A stretch of 64,000 bases of DNA from Aspidiotus rigidus (GCA_035079385.1 JAVHKY010000046.1:186001-250000); one strand, 5' to 3'. Positions 1-12,540 are shown, numbered from the stretch's first letter. Numbers and translations are program-made. The notes: a model not told the origin generated them from the sequence alone.

Positions 1-1005
1 TACTCGATAGTGAAAACCTTGAGTTTGAATGATTAAGTACAATTTTTTTAATCTTCATCAAGTGTGCTGATGCGAAACTACCCGGGTGATTTCACTCTTA
101 ATTAATAATTGGTTTATTTGTCATTTTTTCATGTATGAGTACCTACATAATTAATAGTGGTTCATAGTTGATTTGAGGTGTCTCAGGAGATGGAAAGATT
201 ATTTTCAATTTGGACTGGCTTTTTTGAGTGAGATTTGAGATTAGACTAACGAGTAAACCAGGCTTGGGTGCTATATATTTTTACCGAATTTTCTAGCTAG
301 AAAAGTGAGGTATTTTGTTAATACGTTTGGAATGATTGAAGCGAGAGGGAAGGAATGAGGGGTTGACTATTGGGTGATTGGTTGCTTCTTTCGTTTCGAC
401 ATCGATTTTTTTAGTTTTTCTGGATCTCGTTGTAGCTGGATTCCCAGATGAAGAATTTTGGGGTGGAGTGGGCATAGAAAATGGTGATATGATAGCGTGA
501 AGGCAATTTATGAGTGCACGAGAGGAATAGCAGCTGGAGATAGCTTTAAGAGATGCCAGGAATCGGAAGTGATGAAGAATTGAATCACTCAGCACTAATA
601 TACAGTGTACTAGACTAATTATGCTAAGAATAACGTATAGGAAAAAATGATTGTAGAGCTCTTTTTTAATAGAAACAACTGTTATAGCCTCGTAGCAGTT
701 TGGACAGGGGGAGGGGGAGTGGTTTTTCTGGAGACGTTTTGTAGGTTTTAGATGACTCTTAGCTCAAATTATAACAAAATTCAGGTTTCCTTATTGGATT
801 ATAGGTATTTTTACTCTGTTATCTGTTGATGTGACATCGTAGTGATAGAATTTATAAACTGAGTTTTATTGTTTATTCTACAAATGTTTGACATGATTGA
901 CAGGTCATTGGTATTTAATTTAAAGAGAAGGAGTGACTCTCTCAATGTTTTTTGCATTGTGGGAAGAAAAGTCGTGTACTACTCACGCGACTGCGTGAGT
1001 GTTTT
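1..1005. other. no recognisable gene
   Basis: AT-rich sequence with only short open frames and no motif I recognise on either strand. Position 703-721 holds a short G-rich run. I see no repeat shared with the rest of the window. Confidence 0.5.
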
Positions 1006-1353
1006 TTAACATACTCCAATATACGGCCATAGCGATGATGGCTTGCATGTGAAAGATAAATCTCTAAAATACGCTATCATAACTCTTTCGGAGAACAATT
1101 TTAATAGAGATTTTTTATGCCAACGGATAAACTTATCGTACGTTTTTCGGTATCGAACACCAGATTTGTCAGGGAGTAGATTCTCTCTGACTTCATTTGC
1201 GGCGTCCACAATATCCTGCGGCGTCTTCACTTCGTCATCGCCATAATCCTCATCGCGGTCATCCAAATCATTATCGGGATCAATCCTTCCAATCCTTTCT
1301 CTTTCTTGACTCATGTCGTGACCCTTGCTCACATCAGAAGACTGAAGAACCAA
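1006..1353 (-). pseudogene. N-terminal fragment of a tyrosine-recombinase-like (Crypton-type) protein
   Basis: The open frame encodes an acidic leader rich in D and E (about residues 15-45). It is followed by a stretch containing LLPDKSGVRYRKTYDKF, then RVMIAYFRDLS and PSSLW. This order (a pro-basic LP-KS-RY block, an F-W--- helix, an --AYF--L helix and a KPSTLW-like block) is what I know from the N-terminal core-binding domain of insect tyrosine recombinases related to Crypton and DIRS integrases. The frame stops after about 115 residues, so the catalytic domain with the R-H-R-Y residues is absent. No target duplication or inverted repeats were found. It is most likely a dead fragment; a host gene exon is possible but less likely. 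Confidence 0.4.
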
Positions 1354-1978
1354 GCAACAAAGTTGCGACCTGCACCAGAAACTTGACGTCGAACTCAGCT
1401 GGTTGAAGTAAAATTTGATAATAGCTGTTATGAATGCGATTAAATCAGGTTTGCACTTCTTGGTTTTACAAAATGGTTGAAAAGTGTTCTGTTATTTTTC
1501 ATAACCGGTCACTTTTTTTTTGAACGCGCGTATCGATTTAGTTGAGGGTAATCGCATTGGGATGTTAACCCAAGTTGCGTAAGTTGGTAGCCGTGCTCGA
1601 ACATGTGGGGGATAATTTTAACGTACCATGCTTCATGATGGGGAATTTGCAATTTTCAAATACGATTTAAATTATTACAATTCGTAATATCAAAAAATTA
1701 TATCCTATAAATCGTTTAAACACTTCAAGAGAATCGATAACTGAAAGAAGTAATTCTAATGGTGAAGTATTGAGTCATCTACGACTAATTGAAAATCTCG
1801 TTTCTTATGGCCGAATACATTGAACGTAAAATCGTCACCCAGAAATTCAAGCGAGTGTGGCGAGAGAGGAAGGCGATTCTAGCGCTACCAAACATAGGTT
1901 AACATCCCAATACTTACGTAGCCGAAATTAGACAACGTAAACTCGCTTAACGAGTACCCTAACATTAAAGAACACAAA
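1354..1978. other. intergenic, nothing recognised
   Basis: No long open frame and no recognised repeat. The last 15 bases (from about 1963) pair imperfectly with sequence just inside the following LTR remnant, giving a short AAAGAACACAAAT hairpin-like structure with 1998-2016. Confidence 0.4.
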
Positions 1979-2040
1979 TGTCAAATACTAGTACGGTTCT
2001 AGTATTTGTGTTCTTTACTCTTCGCGAGTATATTTCTCTA
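1979..2040 (+). repeat. 5' LTR remnant, internally deleted
   Basis: About 62 bases that match both ends of the 356-base right LTR at 5117-5472 but lack its middle. It starts TGTCAAATACTAG and ends with the shared CGAGTATATTTCTCTA block. The deletion explains the length difference. Confidence 0.5.
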
Positions 2041-2081
2041 ATTAAGTTGCTCTTAACAATCAAGTTGCAAAGACGAAGTAA

Positions 2082-2161
2082 GAGTCATGCATAATTCACG
2101 GAGTATTATGTGATAATGTGCGAGTCATGCATAATTCACGGTCGAGTATTATGTGATGATG
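2082..2161 (+). repeat. tandem duplication, 40-bp unit x 2
   Basis: GAGTCATGCATAATTCACGG occurs at 2082 and again at 2122, each followed by a copy of GAGTATTATGTGAT-ATGTG. It lies just inside the left LTR of the decayed element. Confidence 0.85.
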
Positions 2162-5116
2162 TGGGAGGTTAGACGCTCTCTACCTGTGTTATATACTTGA
2201 TTGTTAACGTAGATGTTTTGTGTTTCCAGGAGGCGAATACAGCGTCGTCAAATATTGTCAAAGGATCTCAAAAACGGAGGAGCGAATGGTTGGAAGAAGT
2301 AAGAAGGTGGAAACACAAAACGACGAAGAGAAGCGAAGAGAAGAAGGTGGAATTTAACTCGTAAACGCGAAGTAGGACGTGATTTGATGACTATGGTATG
2401 TGATGATAACGAGGGGTAGACAAAATAATAAAGTAGATAGAAACTCTGCGAGGTTAAAAGCAAATGGCAATGCAACTTACATTGAAGCCGATTTTATGGG
2501 ATGACGAGGAGATAGGGTATTCATAATGAGTGTTTACACTTCAGGCACCGGTCAGGGAAGTACGTAATGGAGAATAATTATGTGTAGTGGTCAGGTTTGG
2601 AGCCTAACAAGCTTCGTCTGATCACACATGTAACCGAAGAACAAGTGATCACTCATAGACGACAATCGGCGTTGAGGATATCCAAAATGATTGTGCGAAG
2701 GTTGCAACTGGAAATCTAATGTGCGAAGAAAATGATGATGGTCAGATGAGTAGATTAAATGATGGCAAGGAAGTTCACAAAGAAGTATCGTTGTAAGTGA
2801 TAAGAGAAGACGGAGATCTTACTACAAATTAGGTACAATGTATAGGATACAAATTAGGATGTACTTGTACAATGCGTGATGTGCGCTGAGATGCACTCTA
2901 CCTTCGAGAATACTTACTCGATTGGTATAGGAGGTGAGTTTTATGCTTTTAGATGAATAGAGCATCGACATGTGACGAAGTAATGCGAAAACTAAGTATA
3001 TGATGAGATGAAAGGCGATTCAATTGAATGTGAAGAGGACAGAAGAGCGATTGAATGGAGAAAGTAAAACTGACATGCGACCGCAATCTGAGAAGATTCA
3101 ACCAAAACTGGATTATGAAGTTTTTCAAATCTTGTGGGAAGTAAACCGAGGCTCAAACAAGAAGTGATAGATGTTAGGTATACTTGTGAGAAGCTTCTGA
3201 GTGAAGAAACCCACAGCGTAAGACAATTTTACAGACAGAAAAATCATAGAAGATGAAAATAAGAAAGAATTTAGCTACGAGTATTAGCTATAATCTTAGT
3301 GCGATGAATTGAAGAACAATTAGAATTTTGTTGTTTCAGTAAAGTTAAGAATAGTAGTAATTAGGCTAATGTGAGTAACAGAAAGATCCGATGAACGACA
3401 GAGAACAATAATGAAGGCTGGTGAGTCATAACACATATGATGACGACAATAATAATGACACCTACTCTCAATATTTTAGAGCACAAAAGAATTTTGAGAA
3501 GAAAAGGATAGTTGCTCGAAACCATAACAAAAGAAGGATCAACAAACTTGAGAAATACCTAGATGGATGAAACAAGACGGAAATTGCAAATCAGCTATAG
3601 CGAGATATCAATGCATAGGAAATAGAAACATGAAATTGAAAAACGGAAAGTGTTCATATCCTTCAGCGAGACGATGGCTGAAATGAGAGTAAATAATTTG
3701 ATTTTACAAAGATTACGTTAATGCTACTCAAGGGTATGAGCTTTGCAAAGTAAGTTTGATGATGATGGAATTTGAGCTGTGATTTGGAGTAAGTACCGGT
3801 AAGAATTCATTTTTAGAGATTGTAACTTGAAACTGTAGTACACTAGATACTTGAAACGTAAAAGAATCTTACTTAGTGAGATTGCCAACGGATCATTGTG
3901 CAACGTTGATGGCTTGGTACCTATATAATATGAGTTTCAACCATAAGTAAATGCAGTATTTTATGTGTAGCGCGACAACGATTTAAAATTCCTGTTAGAA
4001 ATGTAGAAGTGGGAAAATTCTATCGATTCTATGAGTACCTAGTATTGAATTATGAATTTGGGTCAACAAATTGAATAGTGTGGACATGATATATTAATGA
4101 GCGTGATGATAATAAGGAAAAATCTAACTACAATAAAAACGGGAAACATTGTTGGATTGAGGAAATGAATTGTTTCTGTTAATGAAGTCAAATCAGAAAA
4201 GTATGACGATAGATAATGTAATATTAGAAATTAATCAGGCTGATACAGCCTATATTGATGTAAACCCTCCTAAGAAAAAGAAAGACAAATATCACGAAAA
4301 TTCTGCGAGACAACAGACGATTGATGAATAGTGCAATGTGTGTGAATAATATACCTAAAACAAAAAAGTTGGATATGGGTGCAATAGGTACATTTATTCA
4401 GATTGTGCAAGAACAAACTGGTTGATGTTATGAACAAACTTTTGATTTATCAATGACCGGTGATAGAAGAAATTACTTACTTAATTCACATTAGCTGATC
4501 AGGAAGGAAACTAGGTATAAATATACAGTTATAAACTTTTAAGCATTATCTTTCGCTTCATATTGTTTGTTAGGTGTACCGTCAAATAACGCCATCCTTT
4601 TGTATTTTCAATTGGACCTCTCTGTTGTATAATGAGCATAGTCAATGTAGAAGCAAAGTTTAATGAGTCCATGCAAAGATGGTGTATTTGATGCTATATT
4701 TTTGTGCGATGTAAAGAGAAATATAAGAAACAAAATCATGCAATTTTCCCGTTGATTGAAGAATAATTTGTTTCTATTCATAACACCAAAATTTGAGCAA
4801 TCTGCTACAACTATGTGAAGAGCAATGATTGAACCGTCCTCTATATTTAGCTCTAGATGTGACAAAATGATGCTGTATGCAATGTCAGTTGAAAGAGAAA
4901 GATAGTTAGTGTAATGCTTGTGGATGTAAGAGACCAAGACCTTAAAAGAAGAAGAAGAAATGGAATTATAAAATCATTGGATATCCAGATACAGTTTGAT
5001 CCAATGTAAAGTGGAGCTTAGTCTACAAAAAATGATGCCTGTGAAAATTGTTACTTTCGAAGTCTGTATAATTTATTTAAGACTTGTTGAAAGTTGTGCA
5101 TTATCCGAGGAGGGAG

Positions 5117-5472
5117 TGTCAAAATTATGGTTCGAGAATGCACAACCTGTTTGACATTTTGTTTTGTGAAGGTTGGCAAGCATGTTGCACTCACCCTCTC
5201 TACACTCTACCTTACCAACTTCCGTATTTCTTAGTCATTGTGACTGTTTGTTGATTTAAGGACCTGTTTGTTGATTTAAGGACCTGTTTGTTGATGTAAT
5301 CATGAGTAATACTGTATGTTCTAGAATCAATCCGTTTTTTAATTTTACGGTCATCCATCATGACGCTTTCTATACCGTGAGAATGGCTGTTTAGCCGAAA
5401 GCGCTTGGATTGTTTGATTTTATTGCGGTTCTTGTATTTGTATTTCTTACTCTTCGCAAGTATATTTCTCTA
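5117..5472 (+). repeat. 3' LTR of the decayed element, with an internal tandem repeat
   Basis: Begins TGTCAAAATTATGG directly after a purine tract and ends in the CAAGTATATTTCTCTA block shared with the left LTR. Inside it, a 20-bp unit CTGTTTGTTGATTTAAGGAC is repeated almost three times (5243-5299), probably by replication slippage. Confidence 0.5.
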
Positions 5473-5505
5473 CTGTATGCTTTCCTGTGAATACAAGGCA
5501 GATTT

Positions 5506-6435
5506 CTAATACACAGTGTGATTAGTTTTATACATGAAGTTTCTGAATAAAGAAGTCATAATGCAATTAAGCTTTCTCAATTCATTTAGAAGTAACCAAA
5601 TGATTGATATTCCGACAGAATCAACAATATTTAAAAAAGTGTGGCACGCTAACGCTGAAGTAGTCGCTGAGGTAGTGCTTGCTGAGGTAGCCGTTGCAGG
5701 AGTAGATTTCTTTTGTTTTGGGCACATGTGTTTGGCATCGCGTATAATCATTTCTTGGCTCATGTGGTGTGTGAAGGCCCCGGATTTGAACGTAAGTGTC
5801 TGTCTGGAACTTGGTGAGACGTACTGTGAATGTAAAGATATCTGGATGAGCTTAATAGAAACAATCATTGTAACGGCTGTGAAAAGATTCACACGCATTT
5901 GTGGTTCGCTGTAACGAGGCAGTGCCACAAGCCCACAGATTTGGTGGATACTTGGCATCATTCTGAAGGTACTGTTTCATTTAGTACTCACAAAACTTGT
6001 CCAACTTCTCACACTGCGGCTGTATTGGACGTAGATTTTGAACAAAAGCATCACAAACTTCACTCGCATTCAGGAAAGTTATTTTGTTCTACATGGGCAG
6101 AGTCCTTTGGTGTAAAAGTTGCAGGAAGGTCATTGTGGAGGACAGTACGTAAAATCTTGACTGGCCGTTTGCAAACATTGTCTCTCGCTTTACGCTTACA
6201 CTTTTTAGGAACTTCTTTTTCTATTAAGTTTTGCAACGTCAACGTTGTGATTATGAACTCCCTTCATTGCTACAATCTCACCTTCTTGAATACAAACGGA
6301 GCCAGTACAGGGCCGTATTGAACAACGCCACGTCACAAACTTCACGGACGTCTGGAACTTATGATAATTATTGAAAACCAGTAAAACATTTCCCCGAATA
6401 CCAGGAATAAATTTCAAGGAGTGCGAATTCATCAT
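5506..6435 (-). pseudogene. broken FLYWCH zinc finger plus MULE-type transposase
   Basis: The minus strand first encodes a FLYWCH-type zinc finger (6205-6435): LKFIPGIRGNVLLVFNNYHK, then WRCS, C, and the closing HNH. This is the usual C-C-H-H layout of that family. A lysine/arginine-rich linker (about 6060-6190) follows with AKDNVCKRPVKILRT-like and FTPKDSAHV text. Near 5770-5960, in another frame, sits the tail typical of MULE transposases: LWACGTASLQRTTNACESFH, then a TAA where a codon is expected, then HPDIFTFTVRLTKFQ. The central catalytic DDE region is missing and there are frame changes, so this is a deletion relic. FLYWCH-MULE proteins are common insect transposon products. Confidence 0.6.
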
Positions 6436-6750
6436 TACAACAAATGCTCACAAGTTCGAATGATTCTTCAATGAAGAAGAAAGCTCGATTTAAAAATGAG
6501 TCTCAGCCTATCAATGATTCACCTCATTCCTCCTCCCTAATTTAGATTGATACTAGTTATGCCACATTGTCTTTAGGTGTACATGAAAGTATATGGCTGT
6601 AACCTGCTGCTCCATTTTACTGGTTCTTCTGTGTGAACATTGAACAAGAATCAAACACAAATCAAAACGTTTTCATAAAGATTCCCTCATTTCAAATTGT
6701 CAGCGAGGTATGTGTGCAGATTACGTTTTCCATCTACGCCTACAAAAATA
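6436..6750. other. spacer without recognised content
   Basis: AT-rich sequence between the FLYWCH/MULE relic and the LINE. Open frames are short and match nothing I recognise. Confidence 0.4.
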
Positions 6751-7801
6751 TTCTAAAAGATATTACCAAAGTCATGTCCTCCTCGCAGATTCTCTTGTAC
6801 GTGGACGAAATCAAATCGTTCAAACAAGTGACAATAGAGTCTGACGCATTGACACTATACAAGCGGATTTAGATACGATGGTCTCCTGGTGCAGGATGAA
6901 TCGTCTGCCTTTTAATATATGTACAGAGGTGTGAACAAATAACTTTTACTCGTAAAAAGAAGAATGTAGTAGAGTACAATTATACAATGAAGGATGTAGC
7001 TTTGCGGGTGGCTGAACATGTGCGCGATCTTGGTATACAAATGGACTAGTGTCTGGTCTTTGATCACCATCTTGATCAACTAATATCCAGAAGTAAGAAA
7101 GCACTGGGCTTTGTAATCAGAAATACTGAGGATTTCAAAAATATTCGCACTTTCATGATATTATTCTACTCGTTTATACAATCGCACTTGGAGTTTGGAG
7201 CGTCGATAGGGAACCCTGTTGTTAAGACGTACTCAGGTAAGTTGGAGGGCATGCAACGGAGGTTTCTAAAGCACATACTTACATTGAAAATATTTACTTA
7301 TTACCCTTTTGAAGTCGAATATAATGAATTATTACAGGGCTTAGGGATACAGTCTTAAACTCATGACCTGAATTATCTGCATAATATTCTACATGGGCAT
7401 AAAGATCCTGCTCTGCTATAGGAGATTAGCTTGAGGGTGCTGCGCCCAAACTCAAGATTTTTCGAAACGTTCTACATGACTGGGCGGCATAAGAGACTGA
7501 CGATTTTCAATCAGTGTGTAGGGACATTCTTTTCCGGTAATTTCGGTAATTAGTTAACTCGTTGTGCTCTCGAACTCTACCATCCGCGTAAAATCTTTGA
7601 GGCGGCTGCGGTTTTTTTTTGTGTGCATGCGCGCATTTTTTCATCTCTCTTTAGTAGTAATAGTGGTAGTTGTAGCAATAATAACAATTAATTGTGTATT
7701 TATGTATTGGAATAATCCTGTCAGGGTAGTGTCGGCGGGGTGGTAATTTGCCTACAGGCTGTTGTCGGCACCACCAAAAAAATAAATAAATAAATAAATA
7801 T
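6751..7801 (+). mobile_element. 5'-truncated Jockey/CR1-like LINE
   Basis: The plus strand, read across several frames, gives the C-terminal half of a LINE reverse transcriptase: DITKVMSSSQILLYVDEIK (the -YADD- box, here YVDE), NRLPFNI, CEQITFTRKK, VAEHVRDLGIQMD, SRSKKALGFVIRNT and LILFYSFIQSHLEFG. Stops interrupt it near 6870, 7048 and 7356. A 3' untranslated region follows and ends in an (AAATA)n-type tail at 7776-7801. The truncation at the 5' end, the lack of LTRs and the simple tail are typical of target-primed retrotransposition. YVDE in place of YADD, together with the stops, shows the copy is inactive. Confidence 0.7.
7776..7801 (+). repeat. (AAATA)n tail of the LINE
   Basis: Runs A7 then TAAATAAATAAATAAATA immediately after the LINE 3' end. 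It marks the 3' terminus of that insertion. Confidence 0.8.
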
Positions 7802-9152
7802 TTCATAAGTTGAATGTTGATGAAAACTGTACCAAGCAATTGTAATGAAAAATTATCTCCCGGAAATTCTGTCTATCGTATCTATCGGTATAAGTTGAAA
7901 TATTTTGAGTTTGGTCGAGTGACCCGGCGAAACGATAATACAATATTAGAACCCTATTGGTACCTAACTTACATTGTAGTCACGAAATGTAAGCTTAGTC
8001 ACTTTTGGATAAGCCACATCAGCGAGACCAATTCCATGTGGTAGTGCAGCAGTGGGTTTACGTGCTTTCTGTCTAGGCAGTGTATAGTGTGGTCAAGATG
8101 AAGAATAAAAAGAAGCAAATAGGAACACGGGTTTGCCTACAATAGCTTTAGTCGAAGGGTAGGTTGGCGGCGATAATGTTCTAATTTTCCGTGTTCATTA
8201 TTCGACGCATTAATTTCTTTACTCTTGCTAAACGCACCGTCAACGACGCGTACTTTATCCTTTTTGACAGCATATTTGATTCTAATTTACAGAAGTAGCG
8301 TCGTGCCAAAGAGATGGGTTTCCTTTGTATGCGAGTCTACCGCACAAGGGGTTCGCCTCGTGTAATCCGACTATATTGTAGGTAAGAATTGCATCCTCGA
8401 TCCGATCCGGGTGCACTCCAAAACACATCAGTTTAATGACAATGAATATTGACGCTGCTGTTTGCACCCACCAAGCCAAGCCTGTACTCGCATAACAAAT
8501 CTTTTTATTATATCTTGCCTTTGCCCGCATTCATCTGAAAAATTAAATGAAGCGCCGCAATTTTGTTCGACGCGTATGAGCGTTCTATTACTTTTAATTG
8601 GCTAACGGCTAGATGCTGTTGACAGATGACTGAAAGAGATTAACTCTATTTGCATAATAATCAAGATGAGACGTTCGATTTCAATCTAATGTTAACTGAG
8701 CGCTGCGCTGCGATACCAGACGTGACGTTTCGCGCCATTCCTTTTCTTATCCTGTATGTACTGATTCTACCTACACTTCAACCCTGTTTTTTTCGTCTAT
8801 TTTAAGTTCTAACTAGGAACCGCCTATTCGCATGTTTCCTCAAAAAAAAAGCTTACGCAAACATTTTATTCCGCCAGATGCTTTGCTAGATTTTTGTACA
8901 TTATATTACCGTTCTGTAAAATCTACTTCCTTTCCCCACCTTTTTCTCGTAGAATTTTTATGAATTTGAGTCTCATCAATTCTCATTATCCGTACTTGTA
9001 CTTACATACGTTCCGTTTTAGCTGCGAAAACATCGACATAGGTATGGTACCAGCACTGCATTAATCGCCGAAATAATTATTATCGCGAATATACTTACTT
9101 CAATTAAATTTTGCGCTTGATTTGTCCAGCTGGTAAAACGTTGATTCTTACC

Positions 9153-9155
<3 letters not shown>
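7802..9155. other. no recognisable gene
   Basis: Short open frames occur on both strands, for example 8282-8530 minus (82 codons), but they show no motif, no homolog I recognise and no coding-like composition. No repeat shared with other parts of the window was noticed. Confidence 0.4.

Positions 9156-9200
<45 letters not shown>
9156..9200. repeat. (GA)n microsatellite
   Basis: About 22 uninterrupted GA units, followed by a run of A (9201-9208). Confidence 0.98.
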
Positions 9201-9205
<5 letters not shown>

Positions 9206-9208
9206 AAA

Positions 9209-11374
9209 GGGAATGTTAAACTGTACGAAAAAAGTCATCAATTACTAAAAGTACGTTTTCAAAATTCTTTAGAGAGGATAGAAAACCGCGCACTTTCGAT
9301 GACTTAAGGCCCAGAACTCAGGCTAATGATGGCTCCTCAAAATATAGTGCAGCTACTGCAGAAAAACTCAACTTTGACTGAACTAACGATCAAGAAATTT
9401 TAACCAGGTGGCTCAGAGAGAACTTTCCCTACTTGAACTCAAATAAATGCTTCAATATAATAAACTTTGGGCGAGACAGTGCGCAAGGAATGCTATTCTG
9501 CACTGGGACATATCAAAGCACACGAAAATCCTAAAATTGTTTCAAAAATAAAGTGTACAGAAAGATTCTCTCTCTATACCTCCCAGAACCACAGAAATTA
9601 CAAAGTACAATAAAATAAATATTTTAAGGCTGGAGGAAGTGTGAGTTATTGAGGTTTTCATTTAGGAATAAACAGTTTTTCCAGCTTTTGCTACAAACAA
9701 ACGATTACACGATGAACTATTTTCACAGTGGCTCGAAGAAAGAGCACTCCAGAAGGTTGGGGGAAAGTATTTGATATTTTATAATTCAAGATCAGGGATA
9801 AAGTAAGATTGTGGCTTTTCAAGTGTCAGATTAGACTGTTTTCTATTTAAGAGCTAGGGTGCTATCTAAGTAGTTGAGGGATGCAACAAGCTCAAGTTCC
9901 TGATAGGTAATAGTGTTGGAATAAATAGATGAACATTGCAATGATTTACAGTTGTTGTTGGTGTCTTTTTTTACCTTTTCCAAATTGTTATTGATGTTTA
10001 AATTTTTTCCTTGTTGATGCTGTTTAGTATATTTTTATCATTGTTATCATTGTTACGGTATTCTTAGTTGCGTTATTTTTGTCGTAAGTAATTAAGTACT
10101 TATACAATAATTTTTTCTGATGAGAAATTGTGAATTTCTCTTAGTTTATATTTGCATTTGGTGCCACCCAACATTAATTGTCGAATTCAAATTTATTTTA
10201 TAACATTATCTAGGTATTTTTTTTATTGTTCAACCCTCCTCTCTCTATGTAATTTTTTGTATAATAATAAAATAATAACTTTGCTGCTCTCCCCATCAGA
10301 TGTATAAATAATGAAATATAAGTAAGTAATCTATAATTCAAAATGAAGGCGTTCTTAAATTGAATTATTACCGGTATTAGTAGTATTAAGTCTCGTCCGT
10401 TCCTCCTTTGATTGACGTACTTCTGAACTAACGGAAAGCATGTTAATATAAAAAAGTAATTTAGAAAAATGAATAGATTTCTACTTTTGGTCTTAGAAAA
10501 GCTGGACTTCTTTGCACTAACGCGTAAACTTAGTTTTTTCAGGTAATTTCCATATTCGATAATTGCTATTGTTCCTACTTTATCTTTACCTCACTTAATA
10601 TTGGGCAGCTAAGGAGAATTTTTGATTTCTAATTTGATAAAAATGAACCGTTGATATCGCAGCAAAAAGGCCGTGATCGCTCCAATACAACGAAGAGACT
10701 CGGCGAATAAATTGAACACTATGTCGAGACCGATTCCAGTGGATAAACGTAAGAAAGATTTTTTTTTTACGGGATAGGCCTAATATTCTCAGTCTTACTT
10801 CAGCGCACGTCTACAATCTGAACATGTACATATTAAATAGAGAACGCGATTTAAATAGCAGCCATTTTGTCAGCCCGATTTCCGTATATCTGAGTAATTC
10901 ATTTCTTTATTGGAGGGATAATCCGTTTTCTCGTCGTAGTTTAAAGCTTCCATTTCTTGTTTTGATTGGCGCATACACACGCAAGCCGAGTCCCTATTTT
11001 TTCCGTACAAGAAATACATGTACACCTTATTCTAGAGCGTATCACAGAGCGTTGTGTATTTGGGATTGAATAATCCGTTGTATGTATATACAATATAAGC
11101 GTGTAGATTAGAAGAGTACCAAAGAATAAAAAGGAGTACACGATCTGTCAGTGATACTACATTCGTGTTTACCTCTTATCCCTTTTTCTTTCTCTCTCTC
11201 CCTTTCTATCGCATGGCCACCAATTGTCACAATGCAGCTATATGTCTTAACAAGTTTGTCCACATCGCTTATGTTATCCGCCTGTTAATGTAAATTTTCA
11301 TTATCTTCGCCAATAACGTCATTCATTAGTTAATGACGTAAAAATAAAATTCAGATCAGTGGCCGTAACATAAT
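9209..11374. other. no recognisable gene
   Basis: AT-rich sequence. The stretch 9300-9900 contains AATAAA-like words, and an 81-codon open frame at 10824-11069 has no recognisable motif. Nothing can be supported as a gene. Confidence 0.4.
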
Positions 11375-11458
11375 TTGAAGACGGCGGCGCGCCCCTCTCG
11401 TTTTCACATATTTTTATTTTCAGATATTTCTCCTTTTTCAAATTTTATTAAATTTTTT

Positions 11459-11668
11459 TCATATGCTTGTTAGGTTATTTGTATTTACAACCGCAATATC
11501 AATTAAAGTTGCAGTTTTTTCTTTTTTGTTTATCAACGTTATGTCGGGCCTGTTATGTTTGGCACTTCTATGTCTCAGAAGGGTCCTGTCCCAATATAGT
11601 ACATAATTCTCACTTTCAAGCAGTTTCTGTGGCTCGTATTCGTAGAACTTCTCTACTTTGTCCATCAA
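11459..11668 (-). pseudogene. restriction-like endonuclease domain of the LINE
   Basis: The frame contains LYWDRTLL, then RPDITLINKKEKTATLIDIA. The R-PD-(10-14)-D pattern is the PD-(D/E)XK-like active site of R2/R4-type LINE endonucleases. The domain nicks the target for first-strand synthesis. It is the last coding part before the 3' end, which fits the family's domain order. Confidence 0.65.
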
Positions 11669-11760
11669 ATTACACTGCTTGGCGAGGATATTGTGGACGA
11701 CCTTTGCAACTTTATCGTGACGATCTTTGTAATCTGTAGGTGCTATCTTTTCACACCCGG

Positions 11761-12501
11761 CTATAGATGCTGAATTGTTTCAGGTTTCTGGCCACATATT
11801 CGGCAGTGATCATGTGTCATTTCAGGCTCTTTCAGGATATTTTTTCTGTAATTTTTAGTCTTGATGACCTGGTCCTGAATCGCCATAATGAAGCCTTCAG
11901 TTTCCGGAAATAAGTAACCCTTCTTTAGCCACATTACCGATCGTTCTTTATCCACACCTTCTGCTTCGATTTCCGCAATATATCTTCCGTGAAGCGTTTT
12001 CTTTTTCCATCTTCAATTTTGTCCTCATTTGTTCTATCTTCGGCAATATGCTTATCCTCCTTTGCAAGTTTTACGTGAGTATAATCTTTGTCAATTCGGC
12101 ATATAATGTCGTGCAGTTTCAAGCTGCTTCGCTTTTTCATGAAGTATTCTTTTATCTTATTAATTTGTCGAGACTGCATCTCATGTAAGTTGATTATACC
12201 TCGTCCTCCACTTTGTCTCGGTATTAGTCATTCTTTCTACGGCAGCATTTGGAAGTAGCATCATGTTTGCATTTAGCCTTGACCGTATACCTCTTTCTAG
12301 GACGTCTAAATCTGTCTGTGTCCACTTAATTATGCCAAATGTATAGGTTAATACAGGAACTGCGTATGTATTAATGGCCTTAGTTAGATTACCACTGTTT
12401 AACCCGGTTTTGAGCAGGCTTCTAAGTCTACTATAGAATTTCTGACTGATATCTTTCTTGATTACTGCGTGGTCTATCTGCTTGGCTTGCTGTACACACA
12501 A
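11761..12501 (-). pseudogene. thumb and CCHC-like region of the RLE-type LINE
   Basis: The frame 12181-12501 includes RSLLKTGLNSGNLTKAINTY and PVLTYTFGIIKWT, typical of the thumb/connector region after the RT in this LINE group. The next two frames (11934-12179, 11761-11955) end in HDHCRICGQKPETIQHL, a CCH-type knuckle expected just before the endonuclease. There are frameshifts between the pieces. Confidence 0.6.
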
Positions 12502-12540
12502 GTATTCATAGGTTTTTCCTTCTGATAGAGCAGTTATTAT

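Larger units (their letters stand above)
1979..5472 (+). mobile_element. decayed LTR retrotransposon
   Basis: Two related sequences bracket this stretch in direct orientation. Both start TGTCAAA, and both share GGTTCT-GTATTTGT and a downstream block ending CTCTTCGC-AGTATATTTCTCTA. Just before the right copy there is a purine tract (5106-5116, CGAGGAGGGAG), as expected for a plus-strand primer. The interior is purine-rich on the plus strand and full of stop codons, so no product can be assigned. A knuckle-like patch (GCNRY---SDCARTN) is readable near 4377-4425 in one frame. The family (copia or gypsy) is undetermined. No matching target duplication was found. Age and decay are inferred from the broken interior and the shortened left LTR. 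Confidence 0.5.

Noticed and set aside
5534..5914. 126-codon plus-strand open frame
   Set aside because: It is the antisense shadow of the MULE transposase tail, whose motifs (TTNACESFH, HPDIF) are on the minus strand.
8282..8530. 82-codon minus-strand frame as a small gene
   Set aside because: No motif, no start context worth defending, no neighbouring exon signals; chance open frame is the better explanation.
10824..11069. 81-codon plus-strand frame as a small gene
   Set aside because: Overlaps another open frame on the opposite strand and shows no recognisable feature.
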